64,000 nucleotides of DNA from Pedobacter ureilyticus (GTDB taxonomy: Bacteria > Bacteroidota > Bacteroidia > Sphingobacteriales > Sphingobacteriaceae), in contig NZ_SSHJ01000013.1 in the NCBI RefSeq assembly GCF_005925345.1, positions 57,147 to 121,146 of the forward strand. Reading direction: 5' to 3'. Position 1 is the first letter of the stretch, and every line of letters begins with the position of its first letter. Both the position numbers and the translations under genes were made by a program. The notes beneath the pieces were generated by a model, which was not told the DNA's origin, ran no database searches, and was given only the letters and a program-made list of their open reading frames with translations. Positions 10,101-19,132 of this stretch are shown piece after piece.

Positions 10101-13100
10101 GGGTACACCTACGGTAATTACGGCAGCAAAAACATATACCATTACCGCTACCAACAACGGTGGCAGCACTCAGCTTAACCTCAATTTATCGGTTAAGTTA
10201 GATCCACCATCAAACTTAGTGTATACATTTGATGGCAACCTACTAAGAGATGTTGTTTTTACAGCTGTAACACCAACCTACAATGGTAGTGGGGTAACTG
10301 GTTTTACTGTAAATCCGGCACTTCCGGCAGGTTTAACTTTGAACCCTACAACAGGTGTAATTTCTGGAACGCCTACTGCCATTACAACTTCAACAAACTA
10401 TACCGTTACGGCCACCAATGATGCCGGCACTACAAATAGAACATTTGCTATATCCGTAAGAGTAGATCCTCCTGTTAACTTAAAGTATGATTTTGCACAT
10501 ACCAACATCTTACGTAACACTACCATACCATTGGTTACGCCTACTTATAGTGGTAGTAAAGTAGCTACTTTTACTATTAATCCGGCTTTGCCAACTGGAT
10601 TAAGTATTAATGCGAGCACAGGTGTGATATCGGGTACGCCAACTGTTTTAAGCTCATCAACCACTTATACGGTTACCGCTACTAATGATGGAGGCAGCAC
10701 CACAGTATCATTCTCGTTATTGGTTACTGAATTAGCACCTGCTAATTTACAGTATGCATTTATAAGTTCGTCTTTATTGAGGGGGCTAGAAGTTTCTCCA
10801 GTAAGACCTTCTTACAGCGGTGGTACAGCAACTTTATTTACGGTAAGTCCAAGCTTGCCAAGCGGTTTAACTTTAAATAGCAGCACAGGAGTGATATCTG
10901 GCACACCAAATGCCATTACGGCAAATGCCAGCTACACGGTTACTGCAAGCAATACAGCTGGTAGCACTACCTTTAGTTTTCCACTATTGGTAAAGGTAGA
11001 TCCACCAACAAATTTACGCTACGATTTTAGGGATACCGATTTACAAAAGGATGTATTGTTGCCAAATTATCCTCCGAAATACTCGGGCAGTCCTGCTACT
11101 TCGTTTAGCGTTAGTCCAAGCTTGCCTGCGGGTTTGTCTTTCAGTACCACCACAGGTTTAATAACGGGTACGCCAACAGCATTAAGCAGTGTAACTACGT
11201 ATACGGTTACAGCTAATAATGACGGTGGTTCTACATCTATTTCTTTCCCGCTATCGGTTTCGCGTATTCCAATCCCAGAAATAACTTATGCTAACGATAC
11301 CTATAAGTTTACAAAAGGTACGCCAATCACTACCATCGCAGCGCCTAACAACACTGGCGTAGTTTTTCCTCAACAACGTATTGGCGAGGCTATTTATACT
11401 GGTTTGGTTAGTCCAACAGGCGTGGCTACAGATCCATTTGGTAATACCTATATTGCCGATTTTGAAGGTGGTAATATTAAAATAAAACGATTAGATAAAG
11501 GAGCTTCACAAATGGTAGATTTTGTGACTTCTGGTGTAGGTACTACAGCAGCGTATGATTTGGCTGCCGACGTTTCCGGAAATATTTATGTTTCGGTAGG
11601 TACAGTAATTAAAAAAATTACACCTTCTAAAGTAGTTAGCGATTTTGCTACCGGATTAAACAACATTACAGGCTTGTTTATCGATGCCAATAATGATCTT
11701 TACGCGGCAGAATATAGTTTAGGCCAGGTAATCAAATACACAGATTGTAACGTAGCAACAAAATCAATTAAAGTTACAGGGCTTAATGTTGGCGCTACCT
11801 TAACTACTCCAGCCGAATATCCTAGAGATATTGTGGTTGACAGACAAAAGAATATTTATGTGCTACAAGCTAGTTTATTATCTGATAATCGTGTGGCCTT
11901 TATGTTCTTGTACAAATATTTTGCATCAGATGATTATGTAAAAGTAACCAGAAGCCGTGTGATTACTTCAGTAGATTACAGTAGCTACATGATTATTGAT
12001 AGTAGAGACAACTTGTATATAGGTACAGACGCAAATAGCATCATTGTTCTTGATAACTACGTTGATCGTGGTAAAAGATTGGTTTCTCAATTAACTACGG
12101 GTAAAACTAGAGGCTTGTCTTTAGATGCAGATCAAAATGCCTTTTATGCGCTTAGTGCAACCAGTAGTGCGCTTGGTAAGGCTTCTCAATTTGGCTACAA
12201 TACCAATAATTTACCAGCCGGCCTAAGTTTAAATGCCAATGGTACTGTAACCGGAACACCAACCAATGTTCAGTCGCAGGGTAACTTCTTAATTACTGCG
12301 TCATCATTTTATGGTGTAAGTACCGATACCTTGAAAATTGCCGTGGTAGATACTATTCCAAGTTTCAATTATGCACAGCCAAATCAGGTGCTAACTGCGG
12401 GTGTAAGCAATTTGAATATGGTTCCAATAAGAACAGGAGGTCCAGTTACTTCTTACTCTGTATCGCCTACGCAATTGCCTTTAGGAATTACGTTTACGCC
12501 ATCCACCGGTGCCTTTACAGGAACGCCAACAAAATTACAAGATGCGATTAGCACCTATGTAGTTTCGGCAACTAATACCGGAGGTACAGGCAAAGATACG
12601 GTTACGTTTAAGGTGGTAGATAGGGAGCCAACTAACCTGGTTTACCCGTCGTCTTATGTGGCCATCATTAACCAACAGTTCAAAGGCTCGTCTGGAACAG
12701 CCTCTGGTGGTGCGGTAACCAAGTGGAGTATTTCGCCGGCATTGCCTGATGGTTTATTTATTGATACCCTTAGCGGCATTATACAAGGATATCCAATAGT
12801 TACCCGTGCAGCAGCTAATTATACCGTAAAGGCCGAAAATAGTGGCGGCTTTACAACGGCAATTGTAAATGTGGAGGTTAGGGATTTGCCACCTAACATC
12901 TCGTATGCTATTCAAAATAATTTTAAATTTAAAAAGGGAGATGCCATTACCCCAATTGCACCGCCAGATAATGCTGGAGGCCCAATTGTATCTTACAGCA
13001 TTTCTGGATTGCCTACCGGTTTAACCTTAAATGCCAACGGCTCTATCACGGGAACGCCAACACAGTTGAAGCAGAGTACCGAATATCGTGTAATTGCCGA

Positions 13101-16100
13101 CGGGGGGCAGTGGGGAAGAGATACGACGACTTTAAATATCGAAGTGGTTTCTTTGCCGCCTAATTCTATAGCTTACAATACTCCTGTAACGATCATCAAA
13201 GGCAGCCCAATTCCTAACATTACGCCAACGTACACTTCTACAGGTGGCGATCCGGTAGAACGTTTTACCATTACACCAGAGTTGCCGGCAGGTTTAAGTA
13301 TCAACCCGACAACAGGAGTAATTAGCGGACAGCCCACAGAAATTTTAAACACTAATGGTCAGTTGTATTACATTACTGCCGAAAACGGTGCAGGTAGTAA
13401 AAATGCTACTTTGGTATTTATATTGAAGGATTTAGCCCCTGCCATTAGTTACAATAACGATAACATATTTACCAAAGGAACTGCAGCTAACTTAAATGTA
13501 AATTCTACAGGTGGGGCGGTTACCAAATATAAGATTTCGCCAGCTTTACCTCAAGGTTTAGCTCTTGATACCGTAAGTGGGGTGATATCCGGTAACCCAA
13601 GTGCCTTAAATGTAAAAACACAATATACCATCACGGCAAGTAACTATGGTAATCCTGATGCAACTTCATCATTCTATATTACCGTAATAGACACACCGCC
13701 GGCTATTAGTTACACTACACCGCAAAACCTTACCAGAACAGTAGCCATTTCTCCTATCTCGGTAACTTCTACTGGTGGCCAAGTGGTACAGTATACGGTA
13801 AGTCCTGCTTTACCTGCCGGATTAAGTTTAAATGCAACTACAGGCGAGATTAGCGGTACACCAACCACTAGTGCTGTAGCTAAAAATTATACCATCACGG
13901 CAACTAACACGGGCGGTAGCGCTAATGCAGTAGTTAATATTTCGGTAACTAATGCTAAGCCAATTATTGAATACAACAGTGCCAATGTTTTAATTAAAAA
14001 CGCACCTGTTGCTAATTTTGAACCAAGTTCTACTGGGGGTAACCAAGCTACATTTACCATTAGCCCAGCATTGCCTGCGGGATTAAGTTTAGATGATCAA
14101 ACAGGAGCAATAACAGGTACACCAACAGATACTACTACTTTAAAGAGCTATACGGTAACGGCAATAAATGATGGTGGACAAGATGAAGTAACGTTTTCGA
14201 TTAAGGTAAATGATAAGCCACCAGGCAACATTACTTATGCAGAATTAACGGATGACTTTTATGTCGGCTATGCCATAACTCCGTTAACGCCACAGGTAGA
14301 AGCTGGAGGTGGTGCTATTGCTCGCTACGCAATTTCGCCAACCAATTTAGCGCCTGGATTAAGCTTTAATACCACTACTGGCGTACTTAGCGGTACACCA
14401 ACATCAGATTACGTGAGAACTACTTATACCATTTCGGCACACAATTCTGGTGGTACCAGTCAAACCACTATTACCTTTGCCGTAATTAAACTTTCGGCTA
14501 CGTTAAGTAAAACCGATGTAAAATGCAATGGTAGCCAAACCGGCACCGCAACTGCAACAGTGGTTGGTGGTAAAGCACCTTACAGGTACGCTTGGTCGCC
14601 AAGGGGCGGAAGCGCAGCAACAGCAGAAGGCCTAAGTGCTGGAACCTACACCGTAACCATAACCGATGCAAATAATACAGTAATCACTAGAACGGTACTT
14701 ATTGAAGAACCAAGTGCTTTGGTAATTACCAATTTAACTAAAGTAGATAATCAAGCTTTTGGTGCTAGTAACGGCAGTGCTACTGCAACGGTTACTGGTG
14801 GTGTTGCACCTTATACCTACGCTTGGACCGGCAACGCAAGTACGAGTGCCACAGCTGCTAATTTGGCCGAAGGCACTTATACTTTAACCGTTACCGACGC
14901 CAACAACTGTAGTGTGGTTAAAGAGGTGTTTATTGATGCGCCACCAGCGGCGCCAACCAATTTAGCTGCACAAGCGGGCAATACCCGAAATACTTTAACT
15001 TGGGCTGCCAATACAGAAACAGATTTGGCTAGCTATAAAGTGTATGGAGGCACTACTGCTAATCCAACAACGCTGCTACAAGTGCTTACAGCGCCAATAG
15101 CAACTTACACGCATCAAAATTTAACCAACGGAACCACCTATTACTATCGCATTACCGCAGTAGATAAAGCAGGTTTCGAAAGTGCTTACAGCGTTTCTGC
15201 AATGGCAACGCCACAAGGAGAGCAAAATATCACATTTACTCCTTTGGCAGCCAAAACTTACGGCGATACCGATTTTAGTGCCGGTGCTACTGCTAGCTCG
15301 GGACTAACGGTAAGCTATACTTCCGATAATTTGGACGTTGCTACCATTGTAGCTGGTAAGGTTCATATTGTTGGTGCAGGTACGGCCAATATTACCGCTT
15401 CGCAAAGTGGCAATACAGCTTGGTTGCCAGCAGCTAGTCAGGTACAGCAGTTAACCGTGAACAAACGAAACCTAACCCTAACTGCTACTGCAAAAGATAA
15501 AGTGTACGATGGGGAAAGAACAGCCGAGGTTACGCTTGCAGATAACAGGTTGGCAGGCGATGAACTTACAATCACTTATGCGACTTCGTTATTCAATAAC
15601 AAGAATGTGGGTGTAGGTAAAAATGTAACTGTATCAGGTATTAACATTACAGGCACACACGCCGATAGATATGCATACAGCACTACGGTAGCCACCACGG
15701 CCGATATTGCGCCTAAAACTTTAACGGTAACTGCTACCGCTAATAATAAGGTTTACGATGGAAATGCCAATGCCGAAGTTACGCTTACGGATAACCGTTT
15801 AAATGGCGATGTTTTTGAAACGGCATTTACCACTGCATCTTTCAATAACAAGAATGTAGGTACAGCAAAAGCCGTAAGTGTAAAGGGTATCAGCATTGCA
15901 GGTACTGATGCGGGTAACTATACTACTGGTACTACCGTTTCTACAACGGCCAATATCACGCCTAAAGCCTTAACCATAAGTGCTAGCGGTATCAACAAAG
16001 TTTACGATGGAAATGCCAATGCCGCAGTAACATTAACCGATAACCGTGTTACCGGAGATGTACTGACGACACAATATACCACCGCTGCTTTCGATAATAA

Positions 16101-17835
16101 GAACGTAGGCACAGCCAAAACGGTAACTGTTAACGGGCTCAGTATTTCAGGCGTTGATGCAGCAAACTATGCCATCAACACTAACGCTACCACAACAGCC
16201 AATGTTACTGCAAGAGCCCTAATGGTAACAGCTGCGGGTATCAACAAAACTTACGATGGTAGTTTTACCGCAACGGTTAATTTAACAGATAACCGTGTAA
16301 CTGGCGATGAACTTACTGCCGCTTATAGTTTTGCCATATTTGATGACAAGAATGTAGGTGTGAATAAAAGCGTGGCTGTATTTGGCATCAGTATTAGCGG
16401 TACAGATGCGGCTAATTATTCGGTAAATGCAACGGCCAATACAGCAGCAACTATTGCCCGTAAAACGCTAACCATTACTGCCGAGAATAAAACGAAGATA
16501 CAAGGTTTACCAATGCCTGCCTTTACGGTAACTTACGATGGTTTCGTAAATGGAGAAAACAATAGTATCCTAAATACCCAGGTGTCGTTAACTACTGCAG
16601 CTACTAATATTTCTCCAGAAGGAACTTATCCAATTGTGGCAGCAAATACCTTAGCGCAAAACTATGAGATTGTACACGTAAATGGATTGCTAACGGTACT
16701 GCCAGGCACACCAACAGATATAGCCTTATCACAAGCTTTGTTCTTAGAGAATAGTGCTACGGGTACTTCGGTAGGTACATTGGGCAGTACAGCCCCAGAT
16801 CCAAACGCCATATTTACCTATACGTTGGTGGTAGGTAACGGCGCTGCCGATAACAGCAAATTTGTGATTGAAGGAAATCTAATCAGAAGTGCTACGGTGC
16901 TTGATTACGAGACCCAAAACAGTTTCAATATTAGGGTTAGAACTACTACGCAGTATGGTTCTAGTTTTGAAAAAGAATTGACGATAACTTTAACAGATGT
17001 AAATGAGATACCTACTTTGGCCGACATTGCCGACCAAACCATCTGCTACACTACATCGCAACAAACGGTAAACTTAACCGGTATTTCTACAGGTCCTGAA
17101 ACTAGCCAAACTGCTAGGGTAACGGTTACCAGCGATAATAGTGCGCTGTTCAGTTCGCTAACCGCAGGTAATGTTAACGGTACTTCGGCGCAGTTAAATT
17201 ACCGTGTGGCCTCAGGTAAGAGTGGTGTGGCAAACGTAACGGTAACCATTACCGATAATGGTGGTACAGCCAACGGTGGTGTAAATACCATCACTAAGGT
17301 GTTTGTGGTTACGGTTAATCCACTTCCACAAATTGCCATTACTTCCGATTTAGGCACTTCGTTCTCTAAAGGTCAAACCGCTACTTTGGTAGCCACTGGA
17401 GGGGTAAGTTACCAATGGTCGGGGCCAATGGGGATGATTGGAGATAGAAACACCAACACGCTGAAGGTACGCCCAGAGCAGGCAAGCAGTACTTATACAG
17501 TTACCGTAACTAGCGAATATGGATGTACTTCTACAGAAAGTATTACCCTGTCGGTACAAGAGGATATCCAACAAATTGCTGGTACAAATATAATCACGCC
17601 TAACGGTGATGGTGTAAACGATAACCTAATTATTAAAAATGTAGACCTCTACCAAGACAACCAGTTGGATGTGTACGATAGAGCTGGAAGAAAAATCTAC
17701 AGCAAAGCTAGGTATCAGAATGAGTGGGATGGAAGGCTAAACGGACTTCCACTTGCAGAAGGCACCTACTACTACATCATCGAATTTAAAAATGTAGGCA
17801 AGTACAAAGGTTTCATCACTATTATTAAAGATTAA
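7129..17835 (+). CDS. Giant T9SS-secreted multidomain adhesin, type-B C-terminal sorting domain
   Basis: A 3568-residue predicted cell-surface protein. Order seen: long N-region with a signal-like hydrophobic segment ending FWVTAQQ (about 28-45); a first NHL-like propeller (about 60-455); one He_PIG (putative Ig) repeat; a second propeller (about 520-790); seven He_PIG repeats of ~88 residues, each with a core like SPALPAGLSLN...GTPT; a third propeller (about 1385-1690); nine more He_PIG repeats to about residue 2455; two SprB-like repeats (about 2455-2605); an FN3 domain; four YDG/MBG-type repeats (each with KVYDG or KTYDG); one MBG_2-like repeat; a cadherin-like domain (about 3195-3300); an Ig/PKD-like module; and a CHU_C/type-B sorting domain starting TPNGDGVNDNL. 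The next gene is a PorP/SprF-like protein, the usual partner of type-B substrates. The ligand is unknown. Confidence 0.92.
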   Translation: MLKRYKIGLSPLNLSISNSKLNFTRLLFRMVLVLCVATPFWVTAQQKPNVTYGQSSYLFTKGISVSGFQSPTNSGGAVPAKIRGGVEESIGLGEYNASKISKTGDGNLISLLLGTDKIQEVNLTSKTITRTRDKRDKPWAVVKDSKGNVYWTETGSYKIIANPDAQDAISYASQGLAIGGAIMPGKLGSALSFYNNVSDLYSAFTGGGDLLRDVSGVEEPPKYILEFSGRIYKLAPGATEPTVFLDKVQVPTGLAIDQNDNLFVACFTANFTVKGGISFSGGSIEKVDDENGSYNAKIIKVTPTAQVSDVGTWTGIDYPNQIGIDAQGNLTVMYNYGNNMEDIGFARIRKYPVGQSTGDTYKTATFLFQSGTRVDQNRPVYQDLAVDAAGNVYLSDFYADKIWMLPVEGTSANDLQVFSQNALSPVALYIDATNNQLWVKEGKFVSTGAIKKLSLYGYSVSPSLPTGLALNTNGTISGTASTVSANKQYTVVASNAAGYAKTNINIEVKQIAAPQLSYATSTYNLPVSQAANIPTPNNSGGSFNQQIGPLTVADVYKGGTKMQGFAFDGNGNKFFVQPDSSRIIKIDAAGKASVFLSNINKPSDIAIDRNNGTFYFSQINGNDVSLSAMYAGFDRPTDLTKGSVAGLAIDASGNVYTALQGNGDIYKFTPATAQYLKIVTGLNQPKSIAISGDNLYILNIYGLLQKTSLSNPGTPTTVATVTNGYEVDADDYGNVYVAAATYVYKIAPGSTTPEAQHLNGWYFSGLGVDRDNNLYVAPVQSGSAEFKAVKITSGGFTISPALPTGLTFNANGTITGTPTSITASKAYTVSASNPLGNSSTTVNIAVVNVATTGLQYTFPTVLNKGVPMAAVTPTVTGGKPDSFSISPALPAGLSMNTTTGVISGTPSVNENSATYTITANNTAGNKTATITFSVKELPPSSLQYAFASTTLNRDIAVSVTPTVIAGAGVSYSVSPALPTGLTLNTSTGAISGTPTVITAAKTYTITATNNGGSTQLNLNLSVKLDPPSNLVYTFDGNLLRDVVFTAVTPTYNGSGVTGFTVNPALPAGLTLNPTTGVISGTPTAITTSTNYTVTATNDAGTTNRTFAISVRVDPPVNLKYDFAHTNILRNTTIPLVTPTYSGSKVATFTINPALPTGLSINASTGVISGTPTVLSSSTTYTVTATNDGGSTTVSFSLLVTELAPANLQYAFISSSLLRGLEVSPVRPSYSGGTATLFTVSPSLPSGLTLNSSTGVISGTPNAITANASYTVTASNTAGSTTFSFPLLVKVDPPTNLRYDFRDTDLQKDVLLPNYPPKYSGSPATSFSVSPSLPAGLSFSTTTGLITGTPTALSSVTTYTVTANNDGGSTSISFPLSVSRIPIPEITYANDTYKFTKGTPITTIAAPNNTGVVFPQQRIGEAIYTGLVSPTGVATDPFGNTYIADFEGGNIKIKRLDKGASQMVDFVTSGVGTTAAYDLAADVSGNIYVSVGTVIKKITPSKVVSDFATGLNNITGLFIDANNDLYAAEYSLGQVIKYTDCNVATKSIKVTGLNVGATLTTPAEYPRDIVVDRQKNIYVLQASLLSDNRVAFMFLYKYFASDDYVKVTRSRVITSVDYSSYMIIDSRDNLYIGTDANSIIVLDNYVDRGKRLVSQLTTGKTRGLSLDADQNAFYALSATSSALGKASQFGYNTNNLPAGLSLNANGTVTGTPTNVQSQGNFLITASSFYGVSTDTLKIAVVDTIPSFNYAQPNQVLTAGVSNLNMVPIRTGGPVTSYSVSPTQLPLGITFTPSTGAFTGTPTKLQDAISTYVVSATNTGGTGKDTVTFKVVDREPTNLVYPSSYVAIINQQFKGSSGTASGGAVTKWSISPALPDGLFIDTLSGIIQGYPIVTRAAANYTVKAENSGGFTTAIVNVEVRDLPPNISYAIQNNFKFKKGDAITPIAPPDNAGGPIVSYSISGLPTGLTLNANGSITGTPTQLKQSTEYRVIADGGQWGRDTTTLNIEVVSLPPNSIAYNTPVTIIKGSPIPNITPTYTSTGGDPVERFTITPELPAGLSINPTTGVISGQPTEILNTNGQLYYITAENGAGSKNATLVFILKDLAPAISYNNDNIFTKGTAANLNVNSTGGAVTKYKISPALPQGLALDTVSGVISGNPSALNVKTQYTITASNYGNPDATSSFYITVIDTPPAISYTTPQNLTRTVAISPISVTSTGGQVVQYTVSPALPAGLSLNATTGEISGTPTTSAVAKNYTITATNTGGSANAVVNISVTNAKPIIEYNSANVLIKNAPVANFEPSSTGGNQATFTISPALPAGLSLDDQTGAITGTPTDTTTLKSYTVTAINDGGQDEVTFSIKVNDKPPGNITYAELTDDFYVGYAITPLTPQVEAGGGAIARYAISPTNLAPGLSFNTTTGVLSGTPTSDYVRTTYTISAHNSGGTSQTTITFAVIKLSATLSKTDVKCNGSQTGTATATVVGGKAPYRYAWSPRGGSAATAEGLSAGTYTVTITDANNTVITRTVLIEEPSALVITNLTKVDNQAFGASNGSATATVTGGVAPYTYAWTGNASTSATAANLAEGTYTLTVTDANNCSVVKEVFIDAPPAAPTNLAAQAGNTRNTLTWAANTETDLASYKVYGGTTANPTTLLQVLTAPIATYTHQNLTNGTTYYYRITAVDKAGFESAYSVSAMATPQGEQNITFTPLAAKTYGDTDFSAGATASSGLTVSYTSDNLDVATIVAGKVHIVGAGTANITASQSGNTAWLPAASQVQQLTVNKRNLTLTATAKDKVYDGERTAEVTLADNRLAGDELTITYATSLFNNKNVGVGKNVTVSGINITGTHADRYAYSTTVATTADIAPKTLTVTATANNKVYDGNANAEVTLTDNRLNGDVFETAFTTASFNNKNVGTAKAVSVKGISIAGTDAGNYTTGTTVSTTANITPKALTISASGINKVYDGNANAAVTLTDNRVTGDVLTTQYTTAAFDNKNVGTAKTVTVNGLSISGVDAANYAINTNATTTANVTARALMVTAAGINKTYDGSFTATVNLTDNRVTGDELTAAYSFAIFDDKNVGVNKSVAVFGISISGTDAANYSVNATANTAATIARKTLTITAENKTKIQGLPMPAFTVTYDGFVNGENNSILNTQVSLTTAATNISPEGTYPIVAANTLAQNYEIVHVNGLLTVLPGTPTDIALSQALFLENSATGTSVGTLGSTAPDPNAIFTYTLVVGNGAADNSKFVIEGNLIRSATVLDYETQNSFNIRVRTTTQYGSSFEKELTITLTDVNEIPTLADIADQTICYTTSQQTVNLTGISTGPETSQTARVTVTSDNSALFSSLTAGNVNGTSAQLNYRVASGKSGVANVTVTITDNGGTANGGVNTITKVFVVTVNPLPQIAITSDLGTSFSKGQTATLVATGGVSYQWSGPMGMIGDRNTNTLKVRPEQASSTYTVTVTSEYGCTSTESITLSVQEDIQQIAGTNIITPNGDGVNDNLIIKNVDLYQDNQLDVYDRAGRKIYSKARYQNEWDGRLNGLPLAEGTYYYIIEFKNVGKYKGFITIIKD

Positions 17836-17865
17836 TTGACTGTAAGCCAAAAAATAAGTTTTAAA

Positions 17866-18795
17866 ATGAAAGCATTAAATAAAAAAATAGGCTTTTTGGT
17901 GTTAGCATCATTCATGATTTATGGAACACAAGCCTTAGCTCAATTAAGTCCGCTTGGTGCCATGTATTACCAAAACCAGTATGTAAATAATCCAGCTTAT
18001 GCTGGATTAGATAAAGGTTTGAGATTAGATTTGGGAGTAAAGATACAGGATAGCAAGTTGCCTGGCGCCCCCAAAACACAGTTTCTTACCGGTGCTTATG
18101 CATTAACCGATAGGGCCGGACTAGGCCTAAATGTAAATGCCGAGCAAATTGGGTTAATTAAACAAATAAGAACGGTAGCAACCTATGCCTATCATTTGCC
18201 GCTAAATGCTAACGACGATAAGGTAAGCTTTGGTCTGTCTTTGGGCTTTACAGATCAGGTGGTTGATTTTAACTCCTTAAATGGCAACGCAAACGACGCC
18301 TCAATAGGCAATTTTAATCAAAGACAAACCTATATGGATGGCGATTTTGGGGCTTTATATCAACGTAAGGGCTTTAGTTTAGAAGCCGCTCTTCCCAATA
18401 TTAGTAATTTTTTTAGGGATAAGGAGAATGTGAGCACTGTCGCTAATTTGGCTAGATATTATGCTGCGGCGTCTTACCAGTTTTCGCTACCCGGAGCAAA
18501 CGGAATTACTTTAGAACCAAAATTGGCCTATAGGGCAGTACAAGGTTTTAAGGATATTTTCGACTTTGGTACTAATATTAAATTTGTAGACCAAAAGTTA
18601 AGTCTGTTTGGCTTATATCATAGCACGCAAAGTGCAACTGTAGGGTTGGGCGCTAAAGTAACCGACAATTTAGGACTTAATTTTATGTATACTTCTGCAA
18701 CTGCAGTGTTGGCAGGAGAAAGTAGCGGTTCTTACGAAGTGAATTTGAGATTGAATTTATTTGGACCTAAAAAAGTAATAAAGCCGAGTAACTAA
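17866..18795 (+). CDS. PorP/SprF family type IX secretion outer-membrane protein
   Basis: Protein of 309 residues with a signal peptide (MKALNKKIGF..., ending QALAQ). The PorP/SprF N-terminal motif follows: QLSPLGAMYYQNQYVNNPAYAGLD. The remainder is an alternating beta pattern consistent with an outer-membrane barrel. PorP/SprF proteins support secretion or anchoring of T9SS substrates, especially those with CHU_C type-B ends. It lies directly after the giant adhesin (stop at 17835), so they form a substrate-partner operon. The frame is open back to a TTG at 17836, but ATG 17866 gives a clean signal peptide and is preferred. A strong terminator follows. Confidence 0.9.
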   Translation: MKALNKKIGFLVLASFMIYGTQALAQLSPLGAMYYQNQYVNNPAYAGLDKGLRLDLGVKIQDSKLPGAPKTQFLTGAYALTDRAGLGLNVNAEQIGLIKQIRTVATYAYHLPLNANDDKVSFGLSLGFTDQVVDFNSLNGNANDASIGNFNQRQTYMDGDFGALYQRKGFSLEAALPNISNFFRDKENVSTVANLARYYAAASYQFSLPGANGITLEPKLAYRAVQGFKDIFDFGTNIKFVDQKLSLFGLYHSTQSATVGLGAKVTDNLGLNFMYTSATAVLAGESSGSYEVNLRLNLFGPKKVIKPSN

Positions 18796-19132
18796 GTGTT
18801 GCTGTTAAGCACCCGTCACTCATTTAGCCCCGCAAAGTAGTTAGCTTAGCGGGGCTTTTATTTTCCATTTAATAGTATTAATCTTGCTTCGGTAACACGT
18901 TAGCCAATAGGCGCTATGCCGTAAAAATTATCTCGTTAAATTTCTTCTGCCTTAATTTGTATTGTCTGCATGTTTAATTATTTTTACTCCTTATAGTTGT
19001 ATTATTTATTTAAAAGCAAGTGATCCATTTGTGCGCTCTACATTATCCCATTTTTTAAATAAGATCTGTTTTCTCAGTCCTTGGGATCGAGGTTTTGAAT
19101 TTAACGTACATTAAAGAATTTAATCCTTTTTT
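18796..19132 (+). other. Intergenic region after the adhesin operon
   Basis: 337 bases with an intrinsic terminator at 18826-18860 and AT-rich sequence after it. No ORF with coding character was seen. It presumably carries the promoter for the FG-GAP protein at 19133, but no exact TAnnTTTG was found. Confidence 0.5.
18826..18860 (+). terminator. Intrinsic terminator after the SprF-like gene
   Basis: Perfect 8-bp stem AGCCCCGC (18826-18833) with GCGGGGCT (18849-18856), followed by a T-rich run. It ends the adhesin/SprF transcription unit. Confidence 0.85.
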
